DNA of 64,000 bases. Origin: Stutzerimonas stutzeri (lineage in GTDB: Bacteria > Pseudomonadota > Gammaproteobacteria > Pseudomonadales > Pseudomonadaceae). Under the pieces are notes generated by a model, which saw only the letters and a list, made by a program, of their open reading frames with translations, made no database searches and was not told the DNA's origin. The translations under genes were made by a program, and so were the position numbers. Numbering within the stretch: the stretch's first letter is position 1; each line of letters begins with the position of its first letter. Shown in pieces: positions 1 to 8,188 of the stretch. The stretch covers positions 1 to 64,000 of the forward strand of contig DDKB01000019.1 in NCBI GenBank assembly GCA_002339675.1, read 5' to 3'.

Positions 1-125
1 CCGGGATTAGTAGACCACTACACTGACGAAAGCTGACGTATCGTTGCCATTTTAGAAACCTCCTATGTGAATGGATGGTTCCTAGGGGCAGCACCGTGTA
101 TAGTGCGCGTCGCTTAAGCGGCCTG
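1..125. other. possible right end of an unseen integrated element
   Basis: No gene is visible here. The stretch leads directly into the 3' part of a tRNA-Val gene whose 5' half is absent. That is the usual look of the end of an element integrated into a tRNA gene, so these bases may belong to an element extending left of the window. This is inference from the tRNA fragment only. Confidence 0.35.
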
Positions 126-171
126 CTTGACATGGTGGGGGTCGTTGGTTCGAATCCAATTGTGCCTACCA
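126..171 (+). pseudogene. 3' fragment of tRNA-Val(GAC), attachment-site remnant
   Basis: From the anticodon loop (TTGACAT, anticodon GAC at 129-131) through the T arm (GGTTCGAATCC) to the CCA end at 169-171, the sequence matches a bacterial tRNA-Val(GAC). The 3' acceptor strand GTGCCTA needs TAGGCAC at the 5' end, but no such sequence lies at the right distance upstream. The 5' side of the anticodon stem (CCTGC) does not pair with GGTGG. A working tRNA therefore cannot be folded. The retained part, anticodon loop to CCA, is the same part duplicated at the tRNA-Pro island below, so this is probably an att site left by integration. Confidence 0.65.
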
Positions 172-180
172 AATTCCGAG

Positions 181-211
181 AAAAAGGGTCGCCATAGCGA
201 CCCTTTTTTTA
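181..211 (+). terminator. intrinsic terminator after the tRNA fragment
   Basis: A GGGTCGC/GCGACCC stem with a four-base loop is followed by a run of seven T. It would end transcription of the original tRNA-Val gene before the thrS leader. Confidence 0.75.
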
Positions 212-398
212 TGCGCTGCTTGCCGGCGCAGGGGCTTTCTGAAAGCATCCGCGGTTCATTTCTCCAGAGACTTCGGTTCGCCTGAATCAGCCTTCGGGCT
301 CCCATCATCGTGCGGTGGGTCATTCGGCGGGCCGCTTTCCTGGCTCATCCCAACCCACGTGGCCTTTGGTAGGGGTCACCACTAGGAGAGGAGGCGCC

Positions 399-2321
399 AT
401 GCCCACCATTACTCTTCCCGACGGCAGTCAGCGTTCGTTCGATCATCCGGTTTCGGTCGCTCAGGTCGCGCAATCCATAGGTGCCGGCCTGGCAAAGGCG
501 ACGCTCGCCGGCAAGGTCAATGGCCGCCTGGTCGATGCCTGCGATCTGATCGATGCCGACGCGACCCTGCAGATCATCACGCCGAAAGATGAAGAGGGGT
601 TGGAGATCATTCGCCATTCCTGTGCGCACCTAGTGGGGCATGCGGTCAAGCAGCTGTATCCGTCGGCCAGGATGGTCATCGGGCCGGTGATTGCCGAAGG
701 GTTCTACTACGATATCGCCTTCGAGCGGCCTTTTACCCCCGATGACATGGCGGCGATCGAGCAGCGCATGCGGGAGCTGATCGATACCGAATACGATGTG
801 GTCAAGAAAATCACGCCGCGTGCCGAGGTGATCGACGTGTTCCGTTCGCGTGGCGAGGACTACAAGCTGCGCCTGGTCGAGGATATGCCCGACGAACAGG
901 CCATGGGGCTGTACTACCACGAAGAATACGTCGACATGTGCCGCGGCCCGCACGTGCCCAACACCCGTTTCCTCAAGTCGTTCAAGCTGACCAAGCTGTC
1001 CGGCGCCTACTGGCGCGGCGATGCGAAGAACGAGCAGCTGCAGCGCGTATACGGTACCGCTTGGGCGGACAAGAAACAGCTGGCTGCCTATGTCCAGCGG
1101 ATTGAGGAGGCCGAAAAGCGCGATCATCGCAAGATCGGCAAGCGCCTGGATCTGTTCCACACCCAGGAAGAAGCGCCCGGCATGGTGTTCTGGCATCCGA
1201 ACGGCTGGGCGATCTACCAGGTCCTCGAGCAGTACATGCGGGCAGTGCAGCGGGAAAATGGCTATCTGGAGATCAAGACGCCCCAGGTCGTCGATCGCAG
1301 TCTGTGGGAGAAATCGGGCCACTGGGCGAACTACGCCGAGAACATGTTCACCACCGAGTCGGAGAGTCGCGACTACGCAATCAAGCCGATGAACTGCCCC
1401 TGTCATGTGCAGGTGTACAACCAGGGGCTCAAGAGCTACAGGGAGCTGCCGCTGCGTCTTGCGGAGTTTGGCGCATGTCACCGCAATGAGCCGTCCGGTG
1501 CGCTGCATGGCATCATGCGGGTGCGCGGCTTTACCCAGGACGACGCGCATATCTTCTGTACCGAAGAGCAGATGCAGTCCGAGTCGGCTGCTTTCATCAG
1601 GCTGACCCAGGCGGTCTACGCGGACTTCGGGTTCGACAATATCGAGCTGAAGCTGTCTACTCGTCCGGAAAAACGGGTCGGCTCGGACGACCTGTGGGAT
1701 CGGGCCGAGGCGGCCTTGGCTGCGGCGCTCGACAGTGCTGGGCTTCCTTACGACCTGCAGCCCGGCGAAGGTGCCTTTTACGGGCCGAAGATCGAGTTTT
1801 CGCTCAGGGATTGCCTTGGTCGGGTCTGGCAGTGCGGCACGCTTCAGCTGGACTTCAACCTGCCGATTCGCCTGGGCGCCGAGTACGTCAGCGAGAACAA
1901 TGACCGCCAGCATCCGGTCATGCTGCACCGCGCCATTCTCGGCTCCTTTGAGCGCTTCATCGGAATCCTTATCGAGCATTACGAAGGCGCGTTTCCCGCC
2001 TGGCTGGCGCCGACCCAGGCGGTGGTGATGAATATCACCGACAAGCAGGCCGATTTCGCCCTCGAAGTGGAGAAAACGCTTAACCAAAGCGGCTTCCGTG
2101 CCAAGTCCGACTTGAGAAACGAAAAGATCGGCTTTAAAATCCGCGAGCATACCTTGCTCAAGGTTCCCTATCTTCTGGTTATCGGAGACAGGGAAGTAGA
2201 GACACGAGCCGTTGCTGTGCGCACCCGTGAAGGCGTCGATCTGGGCTCCATGCCCCTGGATGACTTTGCGCAGTTGCTGACACAAGCGGTTTCCCGGCGT
2301 GGTCGCCAAGAATTGGAGTAA
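399..2321 (+). CDS. thrS: threonyl-tRNA synthetase
   Basis: ThrRS charges tRNA-Thr with threonine in the cytoplasm. The 640-residue product has the usual bacterial layout: an N-terminal TGS domain starting MPTITLPDGS, an editing domain (the HSCAHL stretch near residue 73 is the H-x3-H zinc-like editing motif), the class II catalytic core with a conserved MNCPCHV zinc ligand region and FRNEPSGALHG-like motif 2 (here HRNEPSGALHG), and a C-terminal anticodon-binding domain. The ATG at 399 is chosen over an upstream frame extension to 315 because it follows AGGAGAGGAGG and matches the family's N-terminus. It leads the thrS-infC-rpmI-rplT-pheST-ihfA cluster. The leader from 212 to 398 could hold an autoregulatory operator as in E. 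coli, but I could not show one. Confidence 0.97.
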   Translation: MPTITLPDGSQRSFDHPVSVAQVAQSIGAGLAKATLAGKVNGRLVDACDLIDADATLQIITPKDEEGLEIIRHSCAHLVGHAVKQLYPSARMVIGPVIAEGFYYDIAFERPFTPDDMAAIEQRMRELIDTEYDVVKKITPRAEVIDVFRSRGEDYKLRLVEDMPDEQAMGLYYHEEYVDMCRGPHVPNTRFLKSFKLTKLSGAYWRGDAKNEQLQRVYGTAWADKKQLAAYVQRIEEAEKRDHRKIGKRLDLFHTQEEAPGMVFWHPNGWAIYQVLEQYMRAVQRENGYLEIKTPQVVDRSLWEKSGHWANYAENMFTTESESRDYAIKPMNCPCHVQVYNQGLKSYRELPLRLAEFGACHRNEPSGALHGIMRVRGFTQDDAHIFCTEEQMQSESAAFIRLTQAVYADFGFDNIELKLSTRPEKRVGSDDLWDRAEAALAAALDSAGLPYDLQPGEGAFYGPKIEFSLRDCLGRVWQCGTLQLDFNLPIRLGAEYVSENNDRQHPVMLHRAILGSFERFIGILIEHYEGAFPAWLAPTQAVVMNITDKQADFALEVEKTLNQSGFRAKSDLRNEKIGFKIREHTLLKVPYLLVIGDREVETRAVAVRTREGVDLGSMPLDDFAQLLTQAVSRRGRQELE

Positions 2322-2326
2322 TGACT

Positions 2327-2872
2327 ATTAAGCGTGAAATGAGACAGGATAAACGAGCTGCACCCAAGGCCCCGATCAACGAGAATATCTCGGCTCGTGA
2401 GGTCCGTTTGATTGGTGCTGATGGCGAGCAGGTTGGCATCGTCTCGATTGATGAAGCGCTTCGTATAGCTGAAGAAGCCAAATTGGATCTGGTGGAGATT
2501 TCCGCCGATGCGGTTCCGCCCGTTTGCCGGATCATGGATTACGGCAAGCACCTGTTCGAGAAGAAAAAGCAGGTTGCTGCGGCGAAGAAGAATCAGAAGC
2601 AGATCCAGGTTAAAGAAGTAAAGTTTCGTCCAGGGACGGAAGAAGGTGACTATCAGGTCAAGCTACGCAACCTGGTGCGTTTCCTGAGTGACGGGGACAG
2701 GGCCAAGGTTTCGTTGAGATTCCGCGGTCGTGAGATGGCCCATCAGGAGCTGGGGATGGAACTGTTGAAGCGGGTCGAGACTGACCTGGCTGAATACGGT
2801 TCGGTCGAACAGCATCCGAAGATGGAAGGACGCCAGCTGATCATGGTCATCGCTCCCAAGAAGAAAAAGTAA
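2327..2872 (+). CDS. infC: translation initiation factor IF-3, probable AUU start
   Basis: IF-3 binds the 30S subunit and checks start codon and initiator tRNA. The product has the family's N- and C-terminal domains, with conserved INENISAREVRLIG, PPVCRIMDYGK, FRPGTEEGDYQVK and FRGREMAH stretches, and ends in KKKK. An ATG at 2321 overlaps the thrS stop, but it lies only 2 bases after the Shine-Dalgarno GGAG (2315-2318). The ATT at 2327 lies 8 bases after it. E. coli infC starts with AUU, which lets IF-3 repress its own translation, so I take ATT at 2327 as the likelier start. Starting at 2321 adds two residues. Confidence 0.93.
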   Translation: MKREMRQDKRAAPKAPINENISAREVRLIGADGEQVGIVSIDEALRIAEEAKLDLVEISADAVPPVCRIMDYGKHLFEKKKQVAAAKKNQKQIQVKEVKFRPGTEEGDYQVKLRNLVRFLSDGDRAKVSLRFRGREMAHQELGMELLKRVETDLAEYGSVEQHPKMEGRQLIMVIAPKKKK

Positions 2873-2934
2873 CCACCAGGGCACTGGCAGGCCTTGCGGT
2901 TATTTGAAATCACCCACACTGTGGAGTACCGAAC

Positions 2935-3129
2935 ATGCCAAAGATGAAGACTAAAAGTGGCGCTGCGAAGCGCTTCAAAAAGACGGCGAATGGCTACAAG
3001 CACAAGCACGCTTTCAAGAGCCACATCCTGACCAAAATGTCTACCAAGCGTAAGCGTCAGCTGCGTGGTACATCTCTGATGCACCCGTCTGACAACGCAA
3101 AAGTAGAGCGCATGCTGCGCGTTCGTTAA
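2935..3129 (+). CDS. rpmI: 50S ribosomal protein L35
   Basis: This is a 64-residue, very basic protein that starts MPKMKTKSGAAKRFKKT and has the L35 stretch HILTKMSTKRKRQLRG. It assembles into the large ribosomal subunit. It lies between infC and rplT, as in most bacteria, with a 27-base gap to rplT, so the two are co-transcribed and probably co-translated. In the E. coli operon L20 represses rpmI and rplT translation. The sequence here was not tested for that pseudoknot. Confidence 0.97.
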   Translation: MPKMKTKSGAAKRFKKTANGYKHKHAFKSHILTKMSTKRKRQLRGTSLMHPSDNAKVERMLRVR

Positions 3130-3156
3130 TTCGGTCAAGACTCAGAGGAATAACTC

Positions 3157-3513
3157 ATGGCTCGTGTTAAGCGTGGCGTCGTCGCTCGTCGCCGTCACAA
3201 GAAAATTCTGAAACTCGCTAAAGGCTATTACGGCGCTCGTTCGCGCGTGTTCCGTGTTGCCAAGCAGGCGGTAATCAAGGCTGGCCAATATGCCTACCGT
3301 GACCGCCGTCAGCGGAAGCGTCAGTTCCGCGCTCTGTGGATCGCTCGTATCAACGCCGGCGCGCGTGTAAACGGTCTGTCCTACAGCCGTTTCATCGCTG
3401 GCCTGAAAAAAGCGGCCATCGAGATCGACCGCAAGGTTCTGGCCGAGTTGGCAGTGAACGAAAAAGCAGCGTTTGCTGCGATTGTCGAAAAAGCCAAAGC
3501 TTCTCTGGCCTAA
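3157..3513 (+). CDS. rplT: 50S ribosomal protein L20
   Basis: The 118-residue basic protein starts MARVKRGVVARRRHKKILK and carries the conserved YYGARSRVFRVAKQAV and YAYRDRRQRKRQFR stretches. L20 is an early 23S rRNA-binding assembly protein. An AGAGGAA ribosome binding site precedes the ATG. It is followed by a strong intrinsic terminator at 3554 ahead of pheS. Confidence 0.98.
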   Translation: MARVKRGVVARRRHKKILKLAKGYYGARSRVFRVAKQAVIKAGQYAYRDRRQRKRQFRALWIARINAGARVNGLSYSRFIAGLKKAAIEIDRKVLAELAVNEKAAFAAIVEKAKASLA

Positions 3514-3553
3514 GCCCATCGACAATCGAATCTTCGGATTCGTAGCGTCACCG

Positions 3554-3587
3554 ATAGGGGAAGAGCCTGTGCTCTTCCCCTATTTCG
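3554..3587 (+). terminator. intrinsic terminator or attenuator between rplT and pheS
   Basis: ATAGGGGAAGAG and CTCTTCCCCTAT form a perfect 12-bp stem around a six-base loop, followed by TTTCG. The T run is short, so read-through into pheST is likely. In E. coli pheST is controlled by attenuation at this spot, but I found no clear Phe-rich leader peptide here. Confidence 0.7.
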
Positions 3588-3672
3588 TATCTGAAGGGGC
3601 CTTTGCAAAAGTGCACCTGCGCCAACATCGGTCCGCCGGGTGCGGTTCTGCAAGAACCTCTGGAGGTTGTAC

Positions 3673-4689
3673 ATGGAAAACCTGGATGCACTGGTCTCGC
3701 AAGCGCTCGAGGCGGTGCAACAAAGCCAAGACATCAATGCCCTGGAGCAGATTCGGGTCCACTATCTCGGGAAGAAGGGCGAACTGACCCAGGTCATGCA
3801 GACCCTGGGCAAGCTGTCGGCAGAGGAGCGCCCCAAGGCCGGGGCGCTTATCAACGCCGCCAAAGCCCGCGTCCAGGATGAACTGAATGCGCGCAAGGCG
3901 GAGCTGGAGCACGCAGCGCTAAGCGCCAGGTTGGCCGCGGAGCGAATCGATGTCACCTTGCCCGGCCGGGGAGAGGCCTCCGGCGGGTTGCATCCGGTTA
4001 CCCGTACCCTCGAGCGCATTGAGCAGTTCTTCAGCCATATCGGCTATCGGGTCGCCGAAGGGCCGGAAGTCGAAGATGACTACCACAACTTCGAAGCCCT
4101 CAATATTCCGGGCCATCATCCTGCGCGGGCGATGCACGATACCTTCTATTTCAACGCCAACATGCTGTTGCGCACCCACACGTCGCCGGTACAGGTGCGT
4201 ACGATGGAATCGCAGCAGCCGCCGATCCGGATCGTTTGCCCCGGGCGGGTCTACCGGTGCGACTCGGACATTACGCATTCGCCCATGTTTCATCAGGTCG
4301 AAGGTTTGCTGGTGGACGAAGGAATCAGTTTCGCTGACCTGAAAGGCACCATTGAGCAGTTCCTGCGTGTGTTTTTCGAAAAGCCGTTGGGCGTTCGGTT
4401 TCGCCCATCGTTCTTCCCCTTTACCGAGCCGTCTGCGGAAGTGGACATGCAGTGCGTCATGTGCAGCGGTAAAGGCTGCCGCGTCTGCAAGCAGACCGGC
4501 TGGCTCGAGGTAATGGGGTGCGGCATGGTGCATCCGAGCGTGCTGCGCATGTCCGGAATCGACCCCGAAAAATACCAGGGATTCGCGTTCGGCATGGGCG
4601 CCGAGAGGCTTGCCATGCTGCGCTATGGCGTCAATGACCTACGCCTGTTCTTCGATAACGACCTGAGGTTCCTGGCGCAATTCCGCTAG
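3673..4689 (+). CDS. pheS: phenylalanyl-tRNA synthetase alpha subunit
   Basis: PheS is the catalytic subunit of the alpha2-beta2 enzyme that charges tRNA-Phe. The 338-residue product has an N-terminal coiled coil followed by a class II core. Conserved features include HP.T.TL.RIE (HPVTRTLERIEQFF), the RTHTSPVQ motif, GRVYRCDSDITHSPMFHQVEG and the FRPSFFPFTEPSAEVD stretch. The ATG at 3673 follows GGAGG at a good distance; frame upstream of it is open to 3640 but lacks a binding site. It is followed 35 bases later by pheT. Confidence 0.97.
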   Translation: MENLDALVSQALEAVQQSQDINALEQIRVHYLGKKGELTQVMQTLGKLSAEERPKAGALINAAKARVQDELNARKAELEHAALSARLAAERIDVTLPGRGEASGGLHPVTRTLERIEQFFSHIGYRVAEGPEVEDDYHNFEALNIPGHHPARAMHDTFYFNANMLLRTHTSPVQVRTMESQQPPIRIVCPGRVYRCDSDITHSPMFHQVEGLLVDEGISFADLKGTIEQFLRVFFEKPLGVRFRPSFFPFTEPSAEVDMQCVMCSGKGCRVCKQTGWLEVMGCGMVHPSVLRMSGIDPEKYQGFAFGMGAERLAMLRYGVNDLRLFFDNDLRFLAQFR

Positions 4690-4724
4690 GCCCGAGTCCG
4701 TCAAAGAGCAGTCAGGAGAGCAGG

Positions 4725-7103
4725 ATGAAATTCAGTGAGCAGTGGTTGCGTACATGGGTCAGCCCGCAGGTTTCCCGCGAGGAGCTGGTAGCGCGACTGT
4801 CGATGGTAGGTCTTGAGGTAGACGCGGTCACTCCAGTAGCCGGTGACTTCCGCGGTGTTGTAGTCGGGGAAGTGCTGAGCACCGAGCAGCACCCGGATGC
4901 GGACAAACTGCGTGTTTGCCGCGTCAGCAATGGCAGCGAAACCTTCCAGGTAGTGTGTGGGGCGCCGAATGTGCGTCCGGGTTTGAAAATTCCGTTCGCC
5001 CAGATCGGCGCGCAACTACCCGGCGATTTCAAGATCAAGAAGGCCAAACTTCGTGGCATCGAATCCAATGGCATGCTCTGTTCGCAGACCGAGTTGCAGG
5101 TCGGCACGGATGATAGCGGTCTGATGGAGCTGGCCGAGGACGCTCCGGTCGGTACCGATTTTCGCGCCTATCTCGGCCTGGACGATGCGAGCATCGAAAT
5201 AGGTTTGACACCCAATCGCGGCGATTGCCTGTCCATCGCCGGCCTTGCCCGGGAAGTTGGGGCAATCTACGGCGCTGAGGTGGACGCGGTCCCGGTAAGC
5301 CCATCGGAACCAGGGCATGAAGACGTTCGGCCGGTCGAGGTGCTTGCGCCTGCGGCATGCCCCCGGTATCTGGGGCGCGTGATCAGCAATGTCGATCTGT
5401 CGCGGCCAACGCCGTTGTGGATGGTAGAGAGGCTGCGGCGGTCTGATATCCGCAGCATCGATGCGGTCGTCGACGTGACCAACTACGTCATGCTGGAGTT
5501 AGGCCAACCGCTGCACGCCTTCGATCTCGCGGAAATCCAGGGAGGCATCCAGGTGCGGATGGCCGCCGAGCAGGAAAAGCTCGTCCTGCTCGACGGGCAA
5601 GAGGTCACCCTGCGGTCCGATACTTTGGTCATTGCCGATCATCAGCGTGCCCTTGCGATTGCGGGCGTGATGGGCGGTGAACACAGCGGCGTGAGCGCCA
5701 CGACGCGGGACCTGTTTCTGGAAAGCGCCTTCTTCGATGCCATTGCTCTTGCCGGCAAGGCTCGTTCGTATGGTTTGCACACGGACGCATCGCATCGCTA
5801 CGAGCGTGGCGTGGATCCTCAGCTGACGCGTCGGGCCATGGAGCGCGCTACCGCCTTGCTGCTGGACATTGTCGGTGGCAGTGCGGGGCCGGTTGTGGAA
5901 GCGGTCAGTGAGGAGCATCTTCCGGTGGTTAGCCCGATCTTGCTGCGCAAGGAGCGGGTGGAGCAGATGTTGGGACTGGCGCTGCCGAACGAGCAGATTG
6001 TCTCGTCGCTCACCGCGTTGGGGCTCGATCTGATCGAAGAAGGAGGCGTCAGCTGGCGGGTCACTGTGCCCAGTCATCGTTTCGATATCAGCCTCGAAGT
6101 GGATCTGATCGAAGAGCTTGGCCGCCTCTATGGTTATGACCGGCTGCCGGTGCGTTATCCTCAGGCGCGCCTGGCGCCGGAGTCCCGGCCCGAGTCTCGT
6201 GCCGAGCTGCCTGCCCTGCGCCGGCTGTTGGTCGCTCGTGGCTACCAGGAGGCGATCACCTACAGCTTCATCGATCCCAGGCTTTTCGAGCTATTCAGTC
6301 CAGGCGTCGAGCCATTGCTTTTGGCGAACCCGATTTCGGCCGACATGGCGGCCATGCGCGCATCGCTTTGGCCTGGTCTGATCAAGGCGCTGCAGCACAA
6401 CCTGAACCGGCAACAGCGAAGGGTCCGGCTGTTCGAAAGCGGCTTGCGCTTTGTCGGTCAGCTCGATGCACTGAAGCAGGAGCCAATGCTGGCCGGTGCG
6501 GTAACCGGCAGTCGCCTGCCGGAAGCCTGGGGCAACGGCAAGGATGAGGTTGATTTCTACGACGTGAAAGCCGATGTCGAGGCGCTGCTGCAATATGCCG
6601 GCGATGGCGCGTCCTATACTTTCGCGCCGGCCGAGCACCCGGTATTGCATCCCGGCCAGACGGCGAGGATCGAGCGAGCAGGGCGCCTTGTCGGTTATCT
6701 CGGCAGCCTGCACCCGGAGCTAGCCGCCACGCTGGGGATCGATGCGCCTGTCTATCTGTTTGAGCTGCAGCTGGCCGAGATCGCCAGCGGACGTCTGCCG
6801 CACTTTGATGAGCTCTCACGATTCCCCGAGGTGCGTCGAGACCTGGCGTTGCTTGTGGCTCGTGAAGTGCCGGCCGACGCGCTGCTCGCTTGCATCCGTA
6901 ACGCCGCAGGCGAACACCTGACAGACCTCAGGCTGTTTGATGTTTACCAAGGTAAAGGTATTGATCCGCTTAGCAAAAGTGTGGCAGTCGGCTTGACCTG
7001 GCAACACCCTTCACGCACTCTAAACGACGATGAGGTGAGTGGCGCGATGCAGCGAATCCTCGCCTCCCTGGAAGAAAGGTTCAATGCCACGTTAAGGAAA
7101 TAG
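4725..7103 (+). CDS. pheT: phenylalanyl-tRNA synthetase beta subunit
   Basis: PheT is the large structural and editing subunit of PheRS. The 792-residue length fits the family. The order is an N-terminal tRNA-binding (EMAP/OB) domain (ADKLRVCRV, residues about 50-150), a B5 domain, the B3/B4 editing domain (near residues 200-400, GLTPNRGDCLSI and TNYVMLELGQPLHAFDL), a degenerate class II core, and a C-terminal ferredoxin-like FDX-ACB anticodon-binding domain (FPEVRRDLALLV to the end). It is followed by ihfA after only 3 bases, as in other gamma-proteobacteria. Confidence 0.97.
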   Translation: MKFSEQWLRTWVSPQVSREELVARLSMVGLEVDAVTPVAGDFRGVVVGEVLSTEQHPDADKLRVCRVSNGSETFQVVCGAPNVRPGLKIPFAQIGAQLPGDFKIKKAKLRGIESNGMLCSQTELQVGTDDSGLMELAEDAPVGTDFRAYLGLDDASIEIGLTPNRGDCLSIAGLAREVGAIYGAEVDAVPVSPSEPGHEDVRPVEVLAPAACPRYLGRVISNVDLSRPTPLWMVERLRRSDIRSIDAVVDVTNYVMLELGQPLHAFDLAEIQGGIQVRMAAEQEKLVLLDGQEVTLRSDTLVIADHQRALAIAGVMGGEHSGVSATTRDLFLESAFFDAIALAGKARSYGLHTDASHRYERGVDPQLTRRAMERATALLLDIVGGSAGPVVEAVSEEHLPVVSPILLRKERVEQMLGLALPNEQIVSSLTALGLDLIEEGGVSWRVTVPSHRFDISLEVDLIEELGRLYGYDRLPVRYPQARLAPESRPESRAELPALRRLLVARGYQEAITYSFIDPRLFELFSPGVEPLLLANPISADMAAMRASLWPGLIKALQHNLNRQQRRVRLFESGLRFVGQLDALKQEPMLAGAVTGSRLPEAWGNGKDEVDFYDVKADVEALLQYAGDGASYTFAPAEHPVLHPGQTARIERAGRLVGYLGSLHPELAATLGIDAPVYLFELQLAEIASGRLPHFDELSRFPEVRRDLALLVAREVPADALLACIRNAAGEHLTDLRLFDVYQGKGIDPLSKSVAVGLTWQHPSRTLNDDEVSGAMQRILASLEERFNATLRK

Positions 7104-7106
7104 CGT

Positions 7107-7409
7107 ATGGGGGCTCTGACGAAAGCTGAAATGGCCGAACGTCTTTATGAAGAGCTAGGCTTGAATAAACGCGAGGCCAAGGAACTGGTCGAGCTGTTTT
7201 TCGAAGAGATTCGTCAGGCGCTCGAGCATAACGAGCAGGTCAAGCTGTCGGGTTTCGGCAACTTTGACCTGCGCGACAAGCGTCAGCGCCCCGGGCGCAA
7301 CCCCAAAACCGGCGAAGAAATCCCGATCACGGCGCGGCGCGTCGTGACGTTCCGGCCAGGGCAAAAACTCAAAGCCAGAGTCGAGGCATATGCTGGAACC
7401 AAGTCATAA
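7107..7409 (+). CDS. ihfA: integration host factor alpha subunit
   Basis: The 100-residue DNA-bending protein has the HU/IHF fold: MGALTKAEMAERLYEELGLNKREAKELVE, then the beta-arm signature GFGNFDLRDKRQRPGRNPKTGEE, then TFRPGQKLKARVE. With IhfB it bends DNA at specific sites and is used by many tyrosine recombinases, possibly including the one in the neighbouring island. The stop overlaps the start of the next gene by 20 bases. Co-transcription with pheST is expected. Confidence 0.97.
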   Translation: MGALTKAEMAERLYEELGLNKREAKELVELFFEEIRQALEHNEQVKLSGFGNFDLRDKRQRPGRNPKTGEEIPITARRVVTFRPGQKLKARVEAYAGTKS

Positions 7410-7746
7410 CGACGAACTCCCGACCATCCCTGGCAAGCGCTATTTCACCATCGGTGAGGTGAGCGAGCTCTGTGCGGTGAAGCCGCACGTGCTGCGTTAC
7501 TGGGAACAGGAATTCCCTCAGCTAAACCCTGTCAAGCGCCGCGGAAATCGGCGTTACTATCAGCGGCAGGATGTGCTGATGATCCGGCAGATTCGGTCGC
7601 TGCTCTATGAGCAAGGCTTCACCATCGGCGGTGCACGACAGCGCATGTCCGGCGACGAAGCCCGCGAAGACACCACACAGTACAAGCAGCTGATCAGGCA
7701 GATGATCACCGAGCTTGAAGATGTCCTGCTTGTGTTGAAAAACTGA
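7390..7746 (+). CDS. MerR-family transcriptional regulator
   Basis: The 118-residue protein has an N-terminal MerR winged helix (YFTIGEVSELCAVKPHVLRYWEQEFPQL, then RRGNRRYYQRQDVLMIRQIRSLL) and a short C-terminal helix, without a metal-binding or ligand domain. It is the small MerR-like protein usually found right after ihfA and before tRNA-Pro in Pseudomonas. It starts inside ihfA (ATG at 7390), so translation is probably coupled. Its target is unknown to me. Confidence 0.9.
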   Translation: MLEPSHNDELPTIPGKRYFTIGEVSELCAVKPHVLRYWEQEFPQLNPVKRRGNRRYYQRQDVLMIRQIRSLLYEQGFTIGGARQRMSGDEAREDTTQYKQLIRQMITELEDVLLVLKN

Positions 7747-7766
7747 CCTCGGCGAAAGAAAAAACT

Positions 7767-7795
7767 TTCACATATTCAGTCGCTTAATGTATAGT
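7767..7795 (+). promoter_or_regulatory. sigma-70 promoter of tRNA-Pro
   Basis: TTCACA at 7767-7772 and TATAGT at 7790-7795 are separated by 17 bases, one mismatch each from consensus spacing and close to TTGACA/TATAAT. The tRNA begins about 33 bases further on. Confidence 0.6.
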
Positions 7796-7827
7796 TCGAT
7801 CCGTTTTCAGCAGAGCTGAAAATACAG

Positions 7828-7907
<80 letters not shown>

Positions 7908-7918
7908 AAACCTCAAGA

Positions 7919-7951
7919 AATCCAGTCACTTAGCGGTGACTGGATTTTTTT
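7919..7951 (+). terminator. terminator after tRNA-Pro supplied by the island
   Basis: AATCCAGTCAC/GTGACTGGATT forms an 11-bp stem with a six-base loop and a T run. It lies inside the island, 12 bases past attL. The original chromosomal terminator appears to be the one after attR at 51151. Confidence 0.8.
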
Positions 7952-7979
7952 ATGTCTAATAGCTTTTGAGTGGCTGCTG

Positions 7980-8003
7980 TTTTTACCCCACTTTTTACCC
8001 CAC
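7980..8003 (+). repeat. tandem 12-mers, candidate integrase arm-type sites (left)
   Basis: TTTTTACCCCAC occurs twice back to back at 7980-7991 and 7992-8003, 72 bases inside attL. Two tandem copies of TTTTACCCCAC in the same orientation stand at the right end at 50934-50955, 131 bases inside attR. Such repeats near both ends are the expected pattern of arm-type sites bound by the integrase N-terminal domain. The function is inferred. No gene is seen from here to 8188. Confidence 0.6.
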
Positions 8004-8188
8004 CGGTAATTCTTCAACTTGTTGCGGGGATTAGCACTCGCAGAGCAGCTTTGCTAGACGTGCTGTCCGGGGTACAGGTCTCCCATCACAATTCACTGCC
8101 TAGTGGTAGCGCGCTGACCTATGCTCGACAAAACTCTCGGGTTCTGTCCAAGGATCTAGAATCAGCGTCATGACGGCTGGAGGCCCGC

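Noticed and set aside
630..2309. 559-residue minus-strand frame opposite thrS
   Set aside because: Mirror of a GC-rich coding strand; no domain and thrS is certain.
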